This document shows positions 1-12,306 of a stretch of DNA of 64,000 bases, piece by piece. Source of the DNA: Isoetes taiwanensis (taxonomy: Eukaryota; Streptophyta; Lycopodiopsida; Isoetales; Isoetaceae); NCBI GenBank assembly GCA_021234155.1, contig JAJEKV010000086.1, positions 3,707,461 to 3,771,460 of the forward strand, given 5' to 3'. The notes beneath the pieces were generated by a model. The model worked only from the letters and a program-made list of their open reading frames with translations, did no database searches and had not been told where the DNA came from. How positions within the stretch are numbered: position 1 is the first letter of the stretch; every line of letters starts with the position of its first letter. The position numbers and the translations under genes are program-made.

Positions 1-1232
1 TGCGTATGCCATTGAGGTAACATTTGCAATAGTATTTCCTTAATAATGCCTTCGAGATTGGGATTGGTTTCTTTAACTCGAGGTGTAAGGTGCAATTGCG
101 TGTTATGTGCACTCACCTTCAAAGAAGACCGTAGGGTTACAGATGATCTTTTGTTACAATGACATACAACCCAATGTTTACTTCAAGACGGATTTAAGTT
201 ATTGGCCTGGTTTAAGTAAATTACGGGCTCTCACCATTTCTTTACAAGATTTCATCACTGGACAGGAAATGGTTGAAAGTTGATATCATAGCTCTTGTAT
301 ACTTCGCAGAAATGATGGGAATGGCATTTTTGAAGTATCTGATTTATCACAAGACAACATATCATAAGTTGCTGGTTAGACTCTGCCATAACGTGTGTAT
401 ATAAACTTTAAAAAGCCATGAGATGAAACTTGTGTACGAACTCTTTTATATCTAATCTGTACTTCAGGACATGAGTCATGGTCATACACAAGGTTAAATT
501 TGTCAGGTGCAAAATCAACGGAAGATTATGTCCTAAAATCTGTCTTGCAAATAATTGCTTCAATTCTAAGGTGTCAATTAACATTTCAATGATGGATATG
601 GTTCCATTCAATGGCCATCGAATATTGAATGACATCACAGTGCCATGTTATCTCTAGACATCCCAATCAATTGTGCCTTTGTACAATATTTGAGTTGCTA
701 ACAAAAAACCCTTTACTTTAAAAAATCACTGGACTGCCGGACCTCCATGTGTAGCCTAAGAAGCATTGAACGTTTAGCATGTTCTTATAGAGTTTAGCAT
801 GTTCTTATAGAAGGGACATCATATTGTTTGTATAGTCATCTTATTCTAACATAAAAACATCTTTCGTAAATAAAATTACAAATTTATTATGGGGCAGTAA
901 TGCCTTCTGTGCAAAACATATAAATGAGTTACATAATAAAGCACACCGATGGGAATATTTGCATGTATGAACTATTAACTAATCACAAGCATATCTACAC
1001 AACCCATAAAGTTATTGCACAAACTATTTCCTAATCACAAACATATCCATACAACACATAAAGTTATAAGAACTTAGTTGATGTAAAGTTGTAAGATTGT
1101 AGTTGATATTAAAAGCTCTGCAATATTTTAACCTTGCATTTAATATGGGCTTGTATTTGAATAATCAAACCCCAAACCCCTACAACAAACTAGCTTAGCT
1201 AGCTCTTGTAATGACTAAAAAAATATTCAAAA
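1..1232. other. Intergenic DNA, no gene recognised
   Basis: AT-rich sequence with stops in all frames. The only structure I see is a perfect 20-bp tandem duplication at 772-811 (unit begins GTTTAGCATG). Confidence 0.5.
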
Positions 1233-1395
1233 AATGATGTGTTACCATATGTGCTACAAGGGCTAGGACTTTTCTTATGGTGTCCAGTATATGTATGGAA
1301 AAGGGTATATGGATTGCTAGTTGGGAATGATGTGTTATCATATGTGCTACAAGGGCTAGGACTTTTCTTATGGTGTCCAGTATATGTACGGATAA
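1233..1395. repeat. 93-bp tandem duplication
   Basis: Two nearly identical copies with a period of 93 bp, beginning at 1233 and 1326 with AATGATGTGTTA. Short open frames here repeat on both strands only because the DNA repeats. No gene is implied. Confidence 0.85.
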
Positions 1396-3390
1396 GGGGC
1401 CAAAAATTAAAATTCATATGTACGTATGGTTGGGGTTTCACCAAAAAAAGTATCTGAGGGGGTTTCAACCCCCTTGCACGCACATGCCATATGCTCTATA
1501 TAAAGGGGTGAAGCCCCCGGGATAAGCATTTTTACTCTCAATTTATGTAAAGGCTCTTGCAATGTTTTGTGCAAAGATTAGTGTTGCGAAGGAATGTCTT
1601 GTTTCCTTGAGCAAAGAATATAAGGCTCGTTGCTGTCTTTGATGCCAATACCACAATACTTGATGAGGTGTCACCGATTGCAAAGTCTGACTCTGTCCCT
1701 ATCTTTGGTCTGCTTTACCCTGGTTGTTGAAGGGTGTTGCTTGTTATTTGCAACATTGCTCATCAATTGTAGACTCTTATTTTGTAAAGTAATCAAATAA
1801 TTTAATCCTTCACATATTCTTTAATCCTCTTGTTGTCTTCTAAGCCACTATTATATGTCGTGCGATATAACAATCTATCTTCTAAGGTTACAAATATGCG
1901 TTCAAGTTTCCTTATGTCTTTTATCCCACATATCATTGGGAGATCCTTCCACATCTATGTTTGGTGGAATAGGGCGGTTATTTTCCTATTATTCTGACTT
2001 TTATTGACATTGTAGCTCTATGTGTTATAAAGTGTGGGTTCATGGAAGCCATTAGGTTCAATTGTATTTAAGCTTCTCCCATTCAGTAGAGTATTTGCAT
2101 CGCAAGGGATCCCGATTCAACAAAGGTTACTGATTCAGTACGCCCCATGTCCAGTGTCTACAGCAATGAGGACATCTTGTCGGTATGGTTAACTTGGCAA
2201 CGAGATGAGCTATGTAAACTTCGAGAGGCTTGGCTCTAGAAAAAATCGGCAGTGTATCAGGAAGGTTTAGCAATTTTTCAAAATATGATGGAACATGTTT
2301 ATTTGATTTCTATCAACACATTTTCTTACTAAGACAGAAAAGCAATAAACTTTCGCCTAGTCGATATACATCTAGCATTTGCGAAGAGTTATTTAGCAAT
2401 CGATGTTCATTAAGTGAGAAAAGGAAGACCACATAGAGACTTGTTCAAATAAAACCTGACTCTCCTATGTGAAATCATTACCCATTGGCATCTTCCAAGG
2501 TTGCGCAAGTAGAGTTCTCATCCGCAATATCATGCATCACTTTCATCGTTTTCTATAGAAGAAGTCACCGTTGCAGGTAAGTTTTCCTGCCATTTTGCAA
2601 CCAACTACATACTACACAAATATCCTCTTTTAATCCTGCACTATGCATGTATCTTATTCAACCTGGCTTTCAGAGAATACAGACGATCTTGCTGACTCTG
2701 CCGCCACAAAGGTATGTCCATAAGACTTGTCACCACTTTGATTGTTCTTGGTGAGCCTTCGTGTAGACTTTTGCTTGATGCATTCTGCAAGCTGGTAGCA
2801 ACAATACCAAAAAAGATAAATATCAAAAGCTCAACAATGAAAATCATGGGTGGCTTTATTGACTAATCATAAAACTGAAATTCCTCAATCTGAGTTCTTA
2901 GTCAACCAACAATATGAAGATAATAGTCTTGCAGCAATAGGTTTAAAGGAAGTCCTCATATCAGCTGCAACTTCTGGTAAATTAAGCATGCATTAAAATC
3001 CATAGGATCTCCTATTTGACATCTTGGCAACGGTTGTGTTCCTTCCCAGCACCAACATACCTCCCGAACAAATTCTATCCAGAGAATCAAAATGGCTAGA
3101 CAGAAGAAATGCAAAAATATTAAACTTAAAAAAGAACTATTAAATACTGGCACTGCTTAGCCACTTATCACAAATATTGCAGTTCCCAAACCAAATCTAA
3201 TGGTGCTCCCTTAAGCTTGTTGGCATATTTGTGCCCTTTATTGCTTGATGTAAGAACATCACCTGCATTTTCAAAAATCATATAATCTGTTAGAACATTA
3301 AGAATGCTTTAAAGACTATAAATGTGCATGGCAGCATTCTTTCCCTTCCATCAGCAGCATCATTTTATAGGAGCTATTCTTTTAAAGTAC
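1396..3390. other. Region without a recognisable gene
   Basis: No protein family or RNA gene is recognised. Weak open stretches of 60-70 codons occur at 2230-2436 (+), 2641-2847 (-) and 2956-3153 (-). None carries a domain motif I know. The minus-strand piece at 2641-2847 has ordinary-looking composition and could be an exon relic, but nothing confirms it. Confidence 0.4.
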
Positions 3391-3779
3391 TCTCTAGGCT
3401 TTTCATTAGATAAAATACCCTCTTCAGACATCCAACGACCTTACAATAGCTTTATGAAATATTATGACCACAGATGTGAATCTTTATTTGTTCATAAGAA
3501 GCATCCCCAAAGACAGAAACATCATAAACCCAACATGGCTAAGGCAAGTAGAGAAAATTTCTTCATTCTTCATTGTTAACGAAGTGTCATAACATAATAA
3601 ACTTATAGATGGCTCCTTCAAAAGAAGATTTTTTTCATATATCTATCAGATGCACATATTAGTCGATTAATGTTCTTATCATGTATTGGGGGATCCCAGA
3701 GATGTGATCTTGGAGGACGGGATCACAGCTTACTGGACATTAATTGCATAATTTTTGCACCTTATAAAGAAAATGAGGG
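3391..3779. repeat. Duplicated segment, distal copy, left part (split by the Gypsy element)
   Basis: Matches 17493-17880 in direct orientation, including 'cagaaacatcataaaccca' and 'gatcttggaggacgggatca'. The match stops exactly where the LTR element starts and resumes at 13861. The retroelement therefore inserted into a pre-existing duplicate. The last five bases, GAGGG, are the target-site duplication. Confidence 0.85.
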
Positions 3780-5327
3780 TGTGACGCTCCCTGTATATAT
3801 ACGACACCCAGCCGTATACATACAGGGACTTTCCCCTCCCATGGCAACCAACTTGCCATGAGCAGGGCCCTCCGTCTATTTTGGGCCATCTATGAAATGA
3901 TGCCCGAAAGAAGGACACGAAGGGGTCATTCGGCCCACGCCTTCAATGGGACTCCTACGTCACGGAAGCATGAATACAAGGGTTAGCACACAACATAAAT
4001 CATATATAAATAACCACCACGAAGGGTGGCGCATCCATCCAAATACCAACGGCATAGAATATGCATCTAACCTAAGAAAACACCCAAACCCGGGTTCTAC
4101 CCCTCTCGGACTCCGGTGAGGATCGACCGACGGCCGGGCCTCAAGAGATCAGCAGACCGAAGTCTTGGCATGGCGTTATCGGCATAGAACATCGGCTAGG
4201 GTTGTCCACTCCATCCGCCCCTCACACACACTTTGCGATGGGTCAATTCATGCTATGGCTTTGCTATAGCCTTCCGGAGACGCAGGTTCTAGGGATCACC
4301 CTTTTGAGCCTACTCCAGGTTCATGACGCCTGGTCCGATGAGGCAGGTCGGGGAAGCGTCCCCTTCCAGAATCACAGTGGTTCCATGGGTGAGCTAGAGA
4401 ATACGTGCGCATCAGCAGCCACCCCGCGATCCGTGCAGACTTACTCACCCTAAATCTACTCAAAGTGCAAGGTGCTCCATACGGATCACACCTCTACACC
4501 CGTGGAGTGTCGGACCCATACCCCCCCTCCCCACGTGGACCGGCTATCGGGCCCTAGCCCATTGTAGGAGTCTCGGGGAGCCTTGTATGCTCATGCAAGA
4601 CCCCACCCCTCATGTCACCACCGTGTTCCTTGTCTAGTGCTAAGCCGCACCATAGCATCTAGGACCCGTGGGTTCTTGTGCACAGCCGCAACTAATGGGA
4701 ATAATACGGGCTCTATCCAGGAGCATACTACAATACATGGGCTCAGAGGTCTCTACCCCGTAATCCCCATCTCCGGAGTGCTAACTAAGCAAAGAACTAC
4801 TAAACCATCAACCAAAAGCACGTCACAGAGACTAGAGATAAAGAATACTCACCATATCAATCAAGGGTTAACCTAACAAGTAAACCACAAAGAAAACAGA
4901 GAGAAACACACCACGAGAGGCTATGCTATAAATCGACATAGTAACCTCTTGACTAAACCAGTCAAATCGGTCTTGGGCTGCTCCATCTCGACTAATCAAG
5001 GGCGCCCGGGTCACCGCTCCTCCTCCTCCATCCCCAATTGCTCCCAATTCAATTGGGGCACAAAAAGCCCTAATTTGGGTGTCCAAAATGGAAACCATGC
5101 CTTGCCCAATCGATTTGGGCCAAGTGGCACCCCTTGTTGGTGCTAATTAACTAATTTAGCTTAATTAGGGTAATTAGGCTATATACTTTATAATTATCCA
5201 CAATGGATTTATTAACATAGCTAAATAAAACCATTGTGGTCGACGCCCACTTAGCCAATTACCCCCTTATGTCCTAGTGACGTGTCCCGTGCATCACATT
5301 ATACCGTATGAATGCCCGAACGTCACA
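3780..5327 (-). repeat. 3' LTR of the Gypsy element
   Basis: Begins TGTGACGCTCCC and ends GAACGTCACA in plus orientation. Nearly the same as 12307-13860, differing by scattered substitutions and short indels, many in GC-rich stretches. It is the 3' LTR because the element reads on the minus strand and the purine tract adjoins it. Confidence 0.88.
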
Positions 5328-5342
5328 TTCTCCCCACCTTAA
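5328..5342 (-). other. Polypurine tract of the Gypsy element
   Basis: Reading the minus strand, AAGGTGGGGAGAA runs directly into the LTR start TGTGACG. This is the expected plus-strand priming site. Confidence 0.8.
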
Positions 5343-5774
5343 AAATGATGCCGTCCCCGACGCAAAGATCGACTACTGTTGTTGCGGGCGACACATCATG
5401 ATCATCGCTTAGGAGTGTTAAAAGTGAACAGTGAAAGTTTGTGGAAGTGTCACTGTTTCATCCGTGGTGACGAGCTCACACTCTATCTATGTTAGAAAGC
5501 ATTCTTTCTATAGATACAGGTAACTGATTATATATTAAAGACATGTATAGATATAAAGAACTTCCATTTGTTGTTATATTATAATACAGAGTTGTTAACC
5601 TCGCACTGATTAATAGAAAGTCATTCTAATCATATTAACTTTTGTGTGTATATGTATTATATTCTCCCTTCACTTTACAATTTCGTTTTCCTATTTTAGT
5701 ACAATTTTAACAACTCATATATTGCTATTGTGAGTGTTTAGATGCCTCTGACATTTATAGTTACCCTTTAATAG

Positions 5775-5968
5775 AATTATATATTGTACCGTATATTCCA
5801 TTTTGACCTATATACGTTAACGTTATCTAAGTCTCGTTATTCCCTTAGGAGTTTGTGTAAGACATACATACTTATCCCCTTATGTAGTGTGGTGTGTGGT
5901 CACATGTCCAGTTGGATGCTGCCTAGTGGCGTGACGTTAAAACTACTATCTATCTATCTATCTATCTA
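5775..5968 (+). mobile_element. SINE 3' part with (CTAT)n tail, inside the Gypsy element
   Basis: Contains 'ggtcacatgtccagttgga' followed by 'gcctagtggcgtgacgtta' and a (CTAT)n tail. The same block occurs in reverse at 41732-41812 and, more diverged, at 22640-22706. A repeated unit with a simple-repeat tail suggests retroposition. The head is not clear here. Confidence 0.55.
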
Positions 5969-7801
5969 TTTTATTTGATTATGTGTTTAATAACTTGCTG
6001 ATTATCTTTAATGTTTCTACAATCACACTTTCTATCTTTAGGATAGATTACAGTCACATGAGGACACATATTAATTCATTGGTTATGTTTGTACATTTAC
6101 CGACGTCCCATATTCTTATATTTGAATTACTTATTTATTTTATTGTTATTTTCATAAATTTATCACACATACAGTGCAGTGCGGTGACGATACATTCAAC
6201 GTAATTGGTACCGCCGGTCGCTATCCGTGATGCTATGGCTATGCAATCGTCACCAGATCACGTAAGGCCGATTCTTGAGACTATGGTGTTCATGGCGGAA
6301 GCATCAAACCATCGTGGTCTGCCCCGAGCCTTTTAGATGATGATAACCGAGGAGGTCCCGGCTCCTACTTGAAGTAGAAGTGCTGAATGTTGGGAATAAG
6401 GAGTGTTAAGATACCCCTAATTTGGATGGATACTCGAGAAAACCGGTATGACGATGTTTGGTATCTAAGTGAAATCTTTGGACCTAAAAATTACAAGGAT
6501 TGATGTATGATGCGGCATCTAGGTTGCTATTCAATGTAGAAGGAGACCGGATATAGCACGATATATCCGGTGGAGAAGTGGTTTATGATTATCTACTATA
6601 GACCATGTTAAGGAGGTACTATGCCAAGGTGGAAACCGGATTATAAGTACCCGGCTCACGAGGGAAAACACTTTAAAAGTGTAGGTTTGATTCGTGGAAC
6701 GGTAGAGAATAATGTGTATGAGGATGTTGATCCATAAATTATGGATTATAAAATTACACATATATTGTGTTTGGTAAAGAGATTGATGTTCCTGAGGTGT
6801 GAAACAAAGACGCAAGATTATAGACGACTAAGAAGACCACGTAGGCACGTGAATACACTTAATAACGTTGGTCAAATGCATGATCCTTATGCGGGGTGAA
6901 AATTAAGGAAATGGCCGATCCTATGCCTGGCCGGGGTATGTAGACGCCGGATAAAAGATCGACAATAGTGTGGAACGTAGTTTTCCCACAAGGTGAATAG
7001 AGCTGAGGTCGAACTGACGAAGGTAGGAATAAGCATTCTATAAGACTGCTAGAATGGAAGACGACAATTGCTAGCAAAAGGTGTAACCGTCTGAAAGCTA
7101 CAAAGTATGTTGGAGCTCTGGCGAAGCTTATTCTATGAAGGAAAGTTGGCGTTGAACTAATGATACATTAGGAAGGCAAGTAATGTACCCACAACGACAA
7201 GTGGGAGACAAGAGGTGCTTGAAAGTTGTTGTAAACAACGTTTCAAATATAGAGAGTTTGGAGGACACTTTGAAGAGACCAAAGCCTGGAATATGAAGAA
7301 GGGAGGCATCCAATGAACATCTGGCCAAGGAGGATGTACTCTGGACTTGGTATCGTGTGTGCATCCCGAGGAGTAGTTCCGCGTTGGTAGATGTGTATTA
7401 GGACCATTTACTAGGAACATAACTAGAAAAAGATAGGGTATATACTAGAACTTTTAGTTCACATATATGAATACGGAGGTAATGAAGATAAGAATTCCTA
7501 TAGTAGACATCAAGTATGGCCACTAGGAACTTAGGGTGGCATGCGCCCCTATGGAATTTATGACTAGAGCGTGAGGACCAAGGCAACCTAAGGATAGAGA
7601 GTCTAGAAGGTGTGGTGTGAAATCCACAAAGATATATAGGAGAAGCATCTAGGGCTACGTCAACGAATCATATATGAGTCAAGAGTTAGGGTTGGTGCAC
7701 ACATGTTACTATATCTCATAATAACAACGTAGTGGTTCTGGCTGTAGGAAGGATTTAGTAGTATTACATACTACACTAGCGAGGATATCAAGGATGTCGA
7801 T
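5969..7801 (-). other. Decayed interior of the Gypsy element
   Basis: No ORF above about 95 codons and no motif I can name. Short minus-strand open stretches (6531-6815, 6859-7077, 7128-7420) fall where integrase and the polyprotein end would lie, but I see no zinc-binding His/Cys set or acidic triad, so they are left unassigned. Confidence 0.4.
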
Positions 7802-8917
7802 TGTGACATCCGTGATGTATGTCATATTAAAAGATAATAGAATATTCGCATAAAGCAGGGAAATATTACTTGACAAGGTTTACGTAAGGAGCATAATGAT
7901 ATGCTTATATAATGAGATATTGTGTTAGGTATGCTTTACCGTAGAATGCATTCAAGTTATCCGAATGGTTAGAGTTGATTATCTTAGATACTGCATACTA
8001 AGGAAGACGAGAAAAGTTTAAATGAGTGAGAATAGCTAGAGTAAGTCTAGCATATACGGTGATGTTACGTTCAAAAACATCCCGAGGATGGTTGGAACGG
8101 TATTGGAATAACCGATAATGAGAGCTTAACTACTCAAAGGTTCTAGATACCAATGTATTAGTTCAACGTTATAAGCTAAGAGCATTTATTTGGTTTTGGG
8201 AATGAAAAGATATATAAGAATATCGCGTCCCCTGATGGAAGATAAGAAGGAGTACGATGACTTTGGCGATTATACCTTTAGGGGTAACCAAGAAGAGGGC
8301 AGTACATAGGAATTCCAAGTCCCGATAAAATCAAGACGAGGTGTATTGATCAGAACGGTTAAGGTTATATAGACCAGTAGTCCATGTAATCGAAGAGTTA
8401 CCCTACACGCGGTGAACAATTCTAGGTACAGAAGTAGAAGCTGGAGGATCCGTTTCCTTGCGGCATAGACCCGTTAGAGATTATGACTTCGAAACTCTTA
8501 AGAGGGTAAGGAATTGGATAATCATATGGCGGTTACTAATGAAGATTGAAACATTGGATTTTCCTATTAGAAGACCAGGGGGTTTTAGTGCCTCCGCTTC
8601 ATTATGAGGGAGCCAAAGACGACAACATTCAAATGGATCAAAAGTTGAGGTTGACATGCTAACTTAAGATAAATAGGTTAGGTGTGACAAAACATGGCAA
8701 AACGCAAATTTACTGAAGGAACCTTTAGAAAAGGCCTTGGACTGTGGTAGAAACCTTTGGAACTATGGCATAATCCCATGGGAAAATTATAGTTTATGTA
8801 CGGGGTATCCCTTTTAGGTCAACCCCTTAGGTTAAGATACTCCATGGTGGCGTACCTTTATTGGGTGACGTGTCAGCGTATTTATACATATACCATATAA
8901 ATACATGGAACGTCACA
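7802..8917 (-). repeat. Probable LTR of a second, related Gypsy element nested in the first
   Basis: Ends GTGACGTGTC...GGAACGTCACA, closely resembling the last ~55 bp of the outer LTRs. It is followed by 'ttcaccccctcttag', the minus-strand polypurine tract position. A matching start TGTGACATCC occurs at 7802, giving about 1.1 kb. The right end is convincing; the left end is a guess from the terminal motif. Confidence 0.5.
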
Positions 8918-10329
8918 TTCACCCCCTCTTAGAAAATAATGTTGTCCTCAGCATTGGGGTTAGTTAAACAAATGACGGTTAATCGAAAACTGCAATAGAA
9001 GGAAGTATCCTTAAACCTTCTTATGATAAGTATGTTAAATGCACCTTGGTGCTTAAACTCTTCTATGCAGATCCATACATGGGCAAGTCACGTCTTCGCT
9101 TCTTGCCTGCACATGTGAATACATCAGCATGTACAAGTCCAACATAGAGTTGGCCCCTGCCCATTTGGGAAGTAGGTGGTACAGCCACATCATAAGAACT
9201 ACAAAGGTTACATTTCAGCTAAGTTAGAGCAGAGCTCTAGCATTGTGGGATGAGGATATATGTTTGTTATGCACATAACATGTACACATACGATAAACAT
9301 GCTGGAGAGGTAATCTAGGTGGTGACACTAGGAGAGAAAGACGAGCGTATCCTAAAGTTACTGATGAAGGATCTGGAGATACGTTTGAAATGTGCAAAGG
9401 ACCTTAATCCGCTGCATGCTAGGGTATCTGCGGTGGTAGTTGGCACTTGAAGTAAATGTCAACGCCAATAGAATAAAAGCTTAAGGTAGTGGGGTTGAGT
9501 AGTACAATAGTACAATTCCGTGATAAGTAGCGAATAGCGCTTGCACGCTAAATGTCCGAACGTGTCTTGCATAGACACCTAAGATTGAGTTTTCCCAGGT
9601 GATCCATGGGTTACATGGAGGTATAAGTTAGGATATATATATAGAACTCGAACATGGATACAAGTCCGTGTTGTCTCAACATAGATAATTGTAGAAAGGC
9701 TCACAAAGTACAAGGCAAGCACCTTGATGACTCTAGGTAATTCACGATTTATACGAAGGCTCACCCGCTCTTAGGCCATGACTATGGCTTAAATGCGGAT
9801 GTCAAGTCATTTGGAATGCCAGAACAGTAGTATGACATCATGACAGAGAAATGTAATGAGTAACATTTCCAGGATGTAGGATAATGTTGGATTATAACCT
9901 CCAATGATAGGTAGGTTTACAACATAAGGATAGATAGATAGATAGTATAATAGCGGCTTAGAAGCCACAAGACGGTTAACGAATACGTAAAGGAGTAATT
10001 GGATTGGTGACTCTACTAAATATTGATCACAACTAAAGGATGATTTGTATACGATGTGGCAGACGTAAGGGCCAGAATACTGAAAATCGGCCATAGTCGT
10101 AGAAAACATGTTGACGAAATAAAGGACCCTGATGCATGATATTTAGCAATCTGGATAGAAAGGTTATTACCTAACATGAAGGGTGGTCATTGCTAATATA
10201 CAAAGGTAGACTTGCGGCTTGAAAGGCAGCAAGAGCTGAAAAAACTCCTTAAAGATTTGATGCATGGCTTAGGGAAGAAGACTTCCATGTCCTAAGACAA
10301 CATGGTGAATTGAATTGACCAAGGATATT
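8918..10329. other. Decayed Gypsy interior
   Basis: No recognised coding segment. The minus-strand open stretch at 9807-10109 lies downstream of the RT-like motif and might derive from RNase H or connection sequence, without visible catalytic residues. A short (GATA)n run lies at 9925-9945. Confidence 0.35.
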
Positions 10330-10520
10330 TTTAATAAATAGATAGATAGGTAGATAGCATTTATATGTCATGCCACATTGGCAGCGTCCATGAGGACATA
10401 TGACGACCCCCAGAGACTTGAACACAAGATCTCGGAATAGAGGAGGCCTATCTTGAGGGGTCTTTGGGTGGTACTGTCCTTTGGGATATTCACATAACCC
10501 GTTGGAATATGTAAGTTCAT
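10330..10520 (-). mobile_element. tRNA-derived SINE, minus strand
   Basis: On the minus strand a B-box-like GTGTTCAAGTC (10415-10425) precedes 'gtcatatgtcctcatggac' and a run of (CTAT) units at 10325-10350. It shares the tail type and the 'catatgtcc..tggatgctgcc'-like block with other SINE copies here. It interrupts the Gypsy pol remnant. Confidence 0.5.
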
Positions 10521-10529
10521 TTGTGGAAC

Positions 10530-10778
10530 TTAACACCATTTGGGCACTAAAGGAATGGTTGGAAATAATTTGCCCCAACCATATCTGGATACCCTAGAAG
10601 GAGGTGAGTAATCAACAATGGTTGGGTGGCATTGGATTGTACGGGAGAACAGCTCTAAAAGAGGGTAGACTGCTGTCACTTTGACAGGCGTGTGGCACAG
10701 ATAATTAATGACATCCATATAGATGGTGAAGTTTGGCACAAAGTGTTGACAATATTGTGGGGGTTCTAACACAAGCAC
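10530..10778 (-). pseudogene. Gypsy pol remnant (reverse transcriptase/RNase H junction)
   Basis: An 82-codon minus-strand open stretch contains Y-C-Q-H-F-V-P-N-F at 10728-10754. Gypsy polyproteins carry a Y-R-x-F-I-P-N-F element just after the RT palm, followed by a leucine-rich stretch before RNase H. The residues after it fit this only loosely. No YxDD box is readable upstream, so the enzyme is dead. This is the only pol segment I can place. Confidence 0.45.
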
Positions 10779-11414
10779 TCACTACGTATTACAGAGTTTG
10801 TACCGTGGTCTGGGAAAATGGTCCATAAAAAGAACACGACCATTGGGAAGAAGTAGTGAGGGGTGGTAGGACGAAAGCTACCCATGGTCTAGAGGGGTGC
10901 TGCATGGCAGTCCCTAGTTGGTTGGGCGAAAAGAAATCCTTTCTCTAGGAAATGAGACGAGCCAAGGTTTAGACACTAGAGAGAGATAACGTTAATTATA
11001 AATATGTCTATAAAACATTACTTATATAACGTCGAATAAGGTCTAATATAAAGCATATGAATGTAGTATAGATTGAATCATGGCAAGGGCCGAAGAAACT
11101 GTGTTATCAAGGCATCTACCAAAGGACAATAATAATTAAAGTTATGGATCGAGGAACCGATAACCGACATTATTATCGCCGCCAAAGAATATCCAAGGAT
11201 ATAACACATGCTTTGCTATTCTAGAGAGTTGCCCCGTCGTTAATTAAATTCGAATTAGTCCCACCAAGTGAGTTGATGTTATCATAACAAGTTGGCCGGA
11301 CTTGCTAGATTACGTCGTGTCATTTGGTCGGTTTATTCCTAGGGGATACTAGCTTTATATATGGTTAACAGTTATCCGGTTGACTATGGCAGAGAAAGGT
11401 CGACTCCCGTGGCC

Positions 11415-11522
11415 ATGGCAAGAGTGCTTACTCCGGCGGCTATGGCGAGAGAGCTTGCTCCGGCGGCTATGGCGAGAGAGCTTGCTCCGGCGGCTATGGA
11501 GAGAGAGCTTGCCCCGGGCGGA
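11415..11522. repeat. 27-bp tandem repeat, about four units
   Basis: ATG-starting units at 11415, 11442, 11469 and 11496. On the plus strand they read as a nine-residue repeat of the type MARELAPAA, antisense to the element. On the minus strand they would lie in the gag region. It is open in more than one frame because of the repeat, so no protein is claimed. Confidence 0.7.
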
Positions 11523-11625
11523 GTTGCGCCTCCACTCGTGGGTTTACCAAAGGCACGGCTCTAATTTTAAGATATAGATGCATTATAAATATTAGAAAAA
11601 GGGTTATATCTCTTCAAGAAAGAAG

Positions 11626-11860
11626 TTGGCTTATTGGTGAAGGTGTTGGTTTGGGTGCAGAAGGTCATGGGTTCAAGACCCCATAGTGCCTTTTTATATA
11701 AAAGTTGCTATGCAGAGAAATAGAGTACTATATGTGTATAAGAAATGTGTGAAACACATATGTTGCATTCAAGAGAGAGTTTGGTGTGGTGGTAGGCACC
11801 TAGGCTTGGAGTTGGGAGGTCATGGGTTCAAATCTGGATTGGGGCGCCAAAATAATATGT
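11626..11860 (+). mobile_element. Two tRNA-like SINE heads in tandem
   Basis: 11626-11690 has an A-box-like TGGCTTATTGGTGAAGG and B-box GGGTTCAAGACCC. 11783-11850 has GTGTGGTGGTAGGCACC and B-box GGGTTCAAATCTG. Both show Pol III promoter spacing but lack foldable tRNA arms, so they are retroposed derivatives rather than tRNA genes. Confidence 0.5.
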
Positions 11861-12293
11861 ACATAAAAAAAATACGAAAATTTTTATACGGCGGAAATAC
11901 GCGTTTTATACACGGGCGGGCCGACAAAGATTATAATGCTGTTTCTACCGCATCCGTGAGTCGATCAAAAGCAAGCGGCGCTCGAAGTTGACTTTCGGGG
12001 CCCCTCCTTGACCATTTTTGCCCGCCTAACGACCGTTCTAGGGTATTTGGGGTACGCCCGATCCAATGGAGCCATTTTTGCCTTCATCCCAGCTACCTAC
12101 AAAAACTTATAGCCCCTCCAAACTTGGGTCCTCCAGTCGCCCTAACTTCTTTAAACCTACAATTTCTTACTTTAACCTAACACAAAGCCAAACATCAAAG
12201 AACTAACAATCACACTAACTTAGCCTCCTACCTAGCCGACGAACTACGAGTTAGAGTTTGGCCAGTGCTATGATTCCGGTCAACCAGAATCAT

Positions 12294-12306
12294 GGCTCGA
12301 TACCAT
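12294..12306 (-). other. Primer-binding site of the Gypsy element
   Basis: The minus strand reads TGGTATCGAGCCA directly downstream of the LTR. Plant LTR elements commonly use TGGTATCAGAGC, complementary to the initiator-Met tRNA. The match is good with a small internal change. It fixes the element's orientation. Confidence 0.75.
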
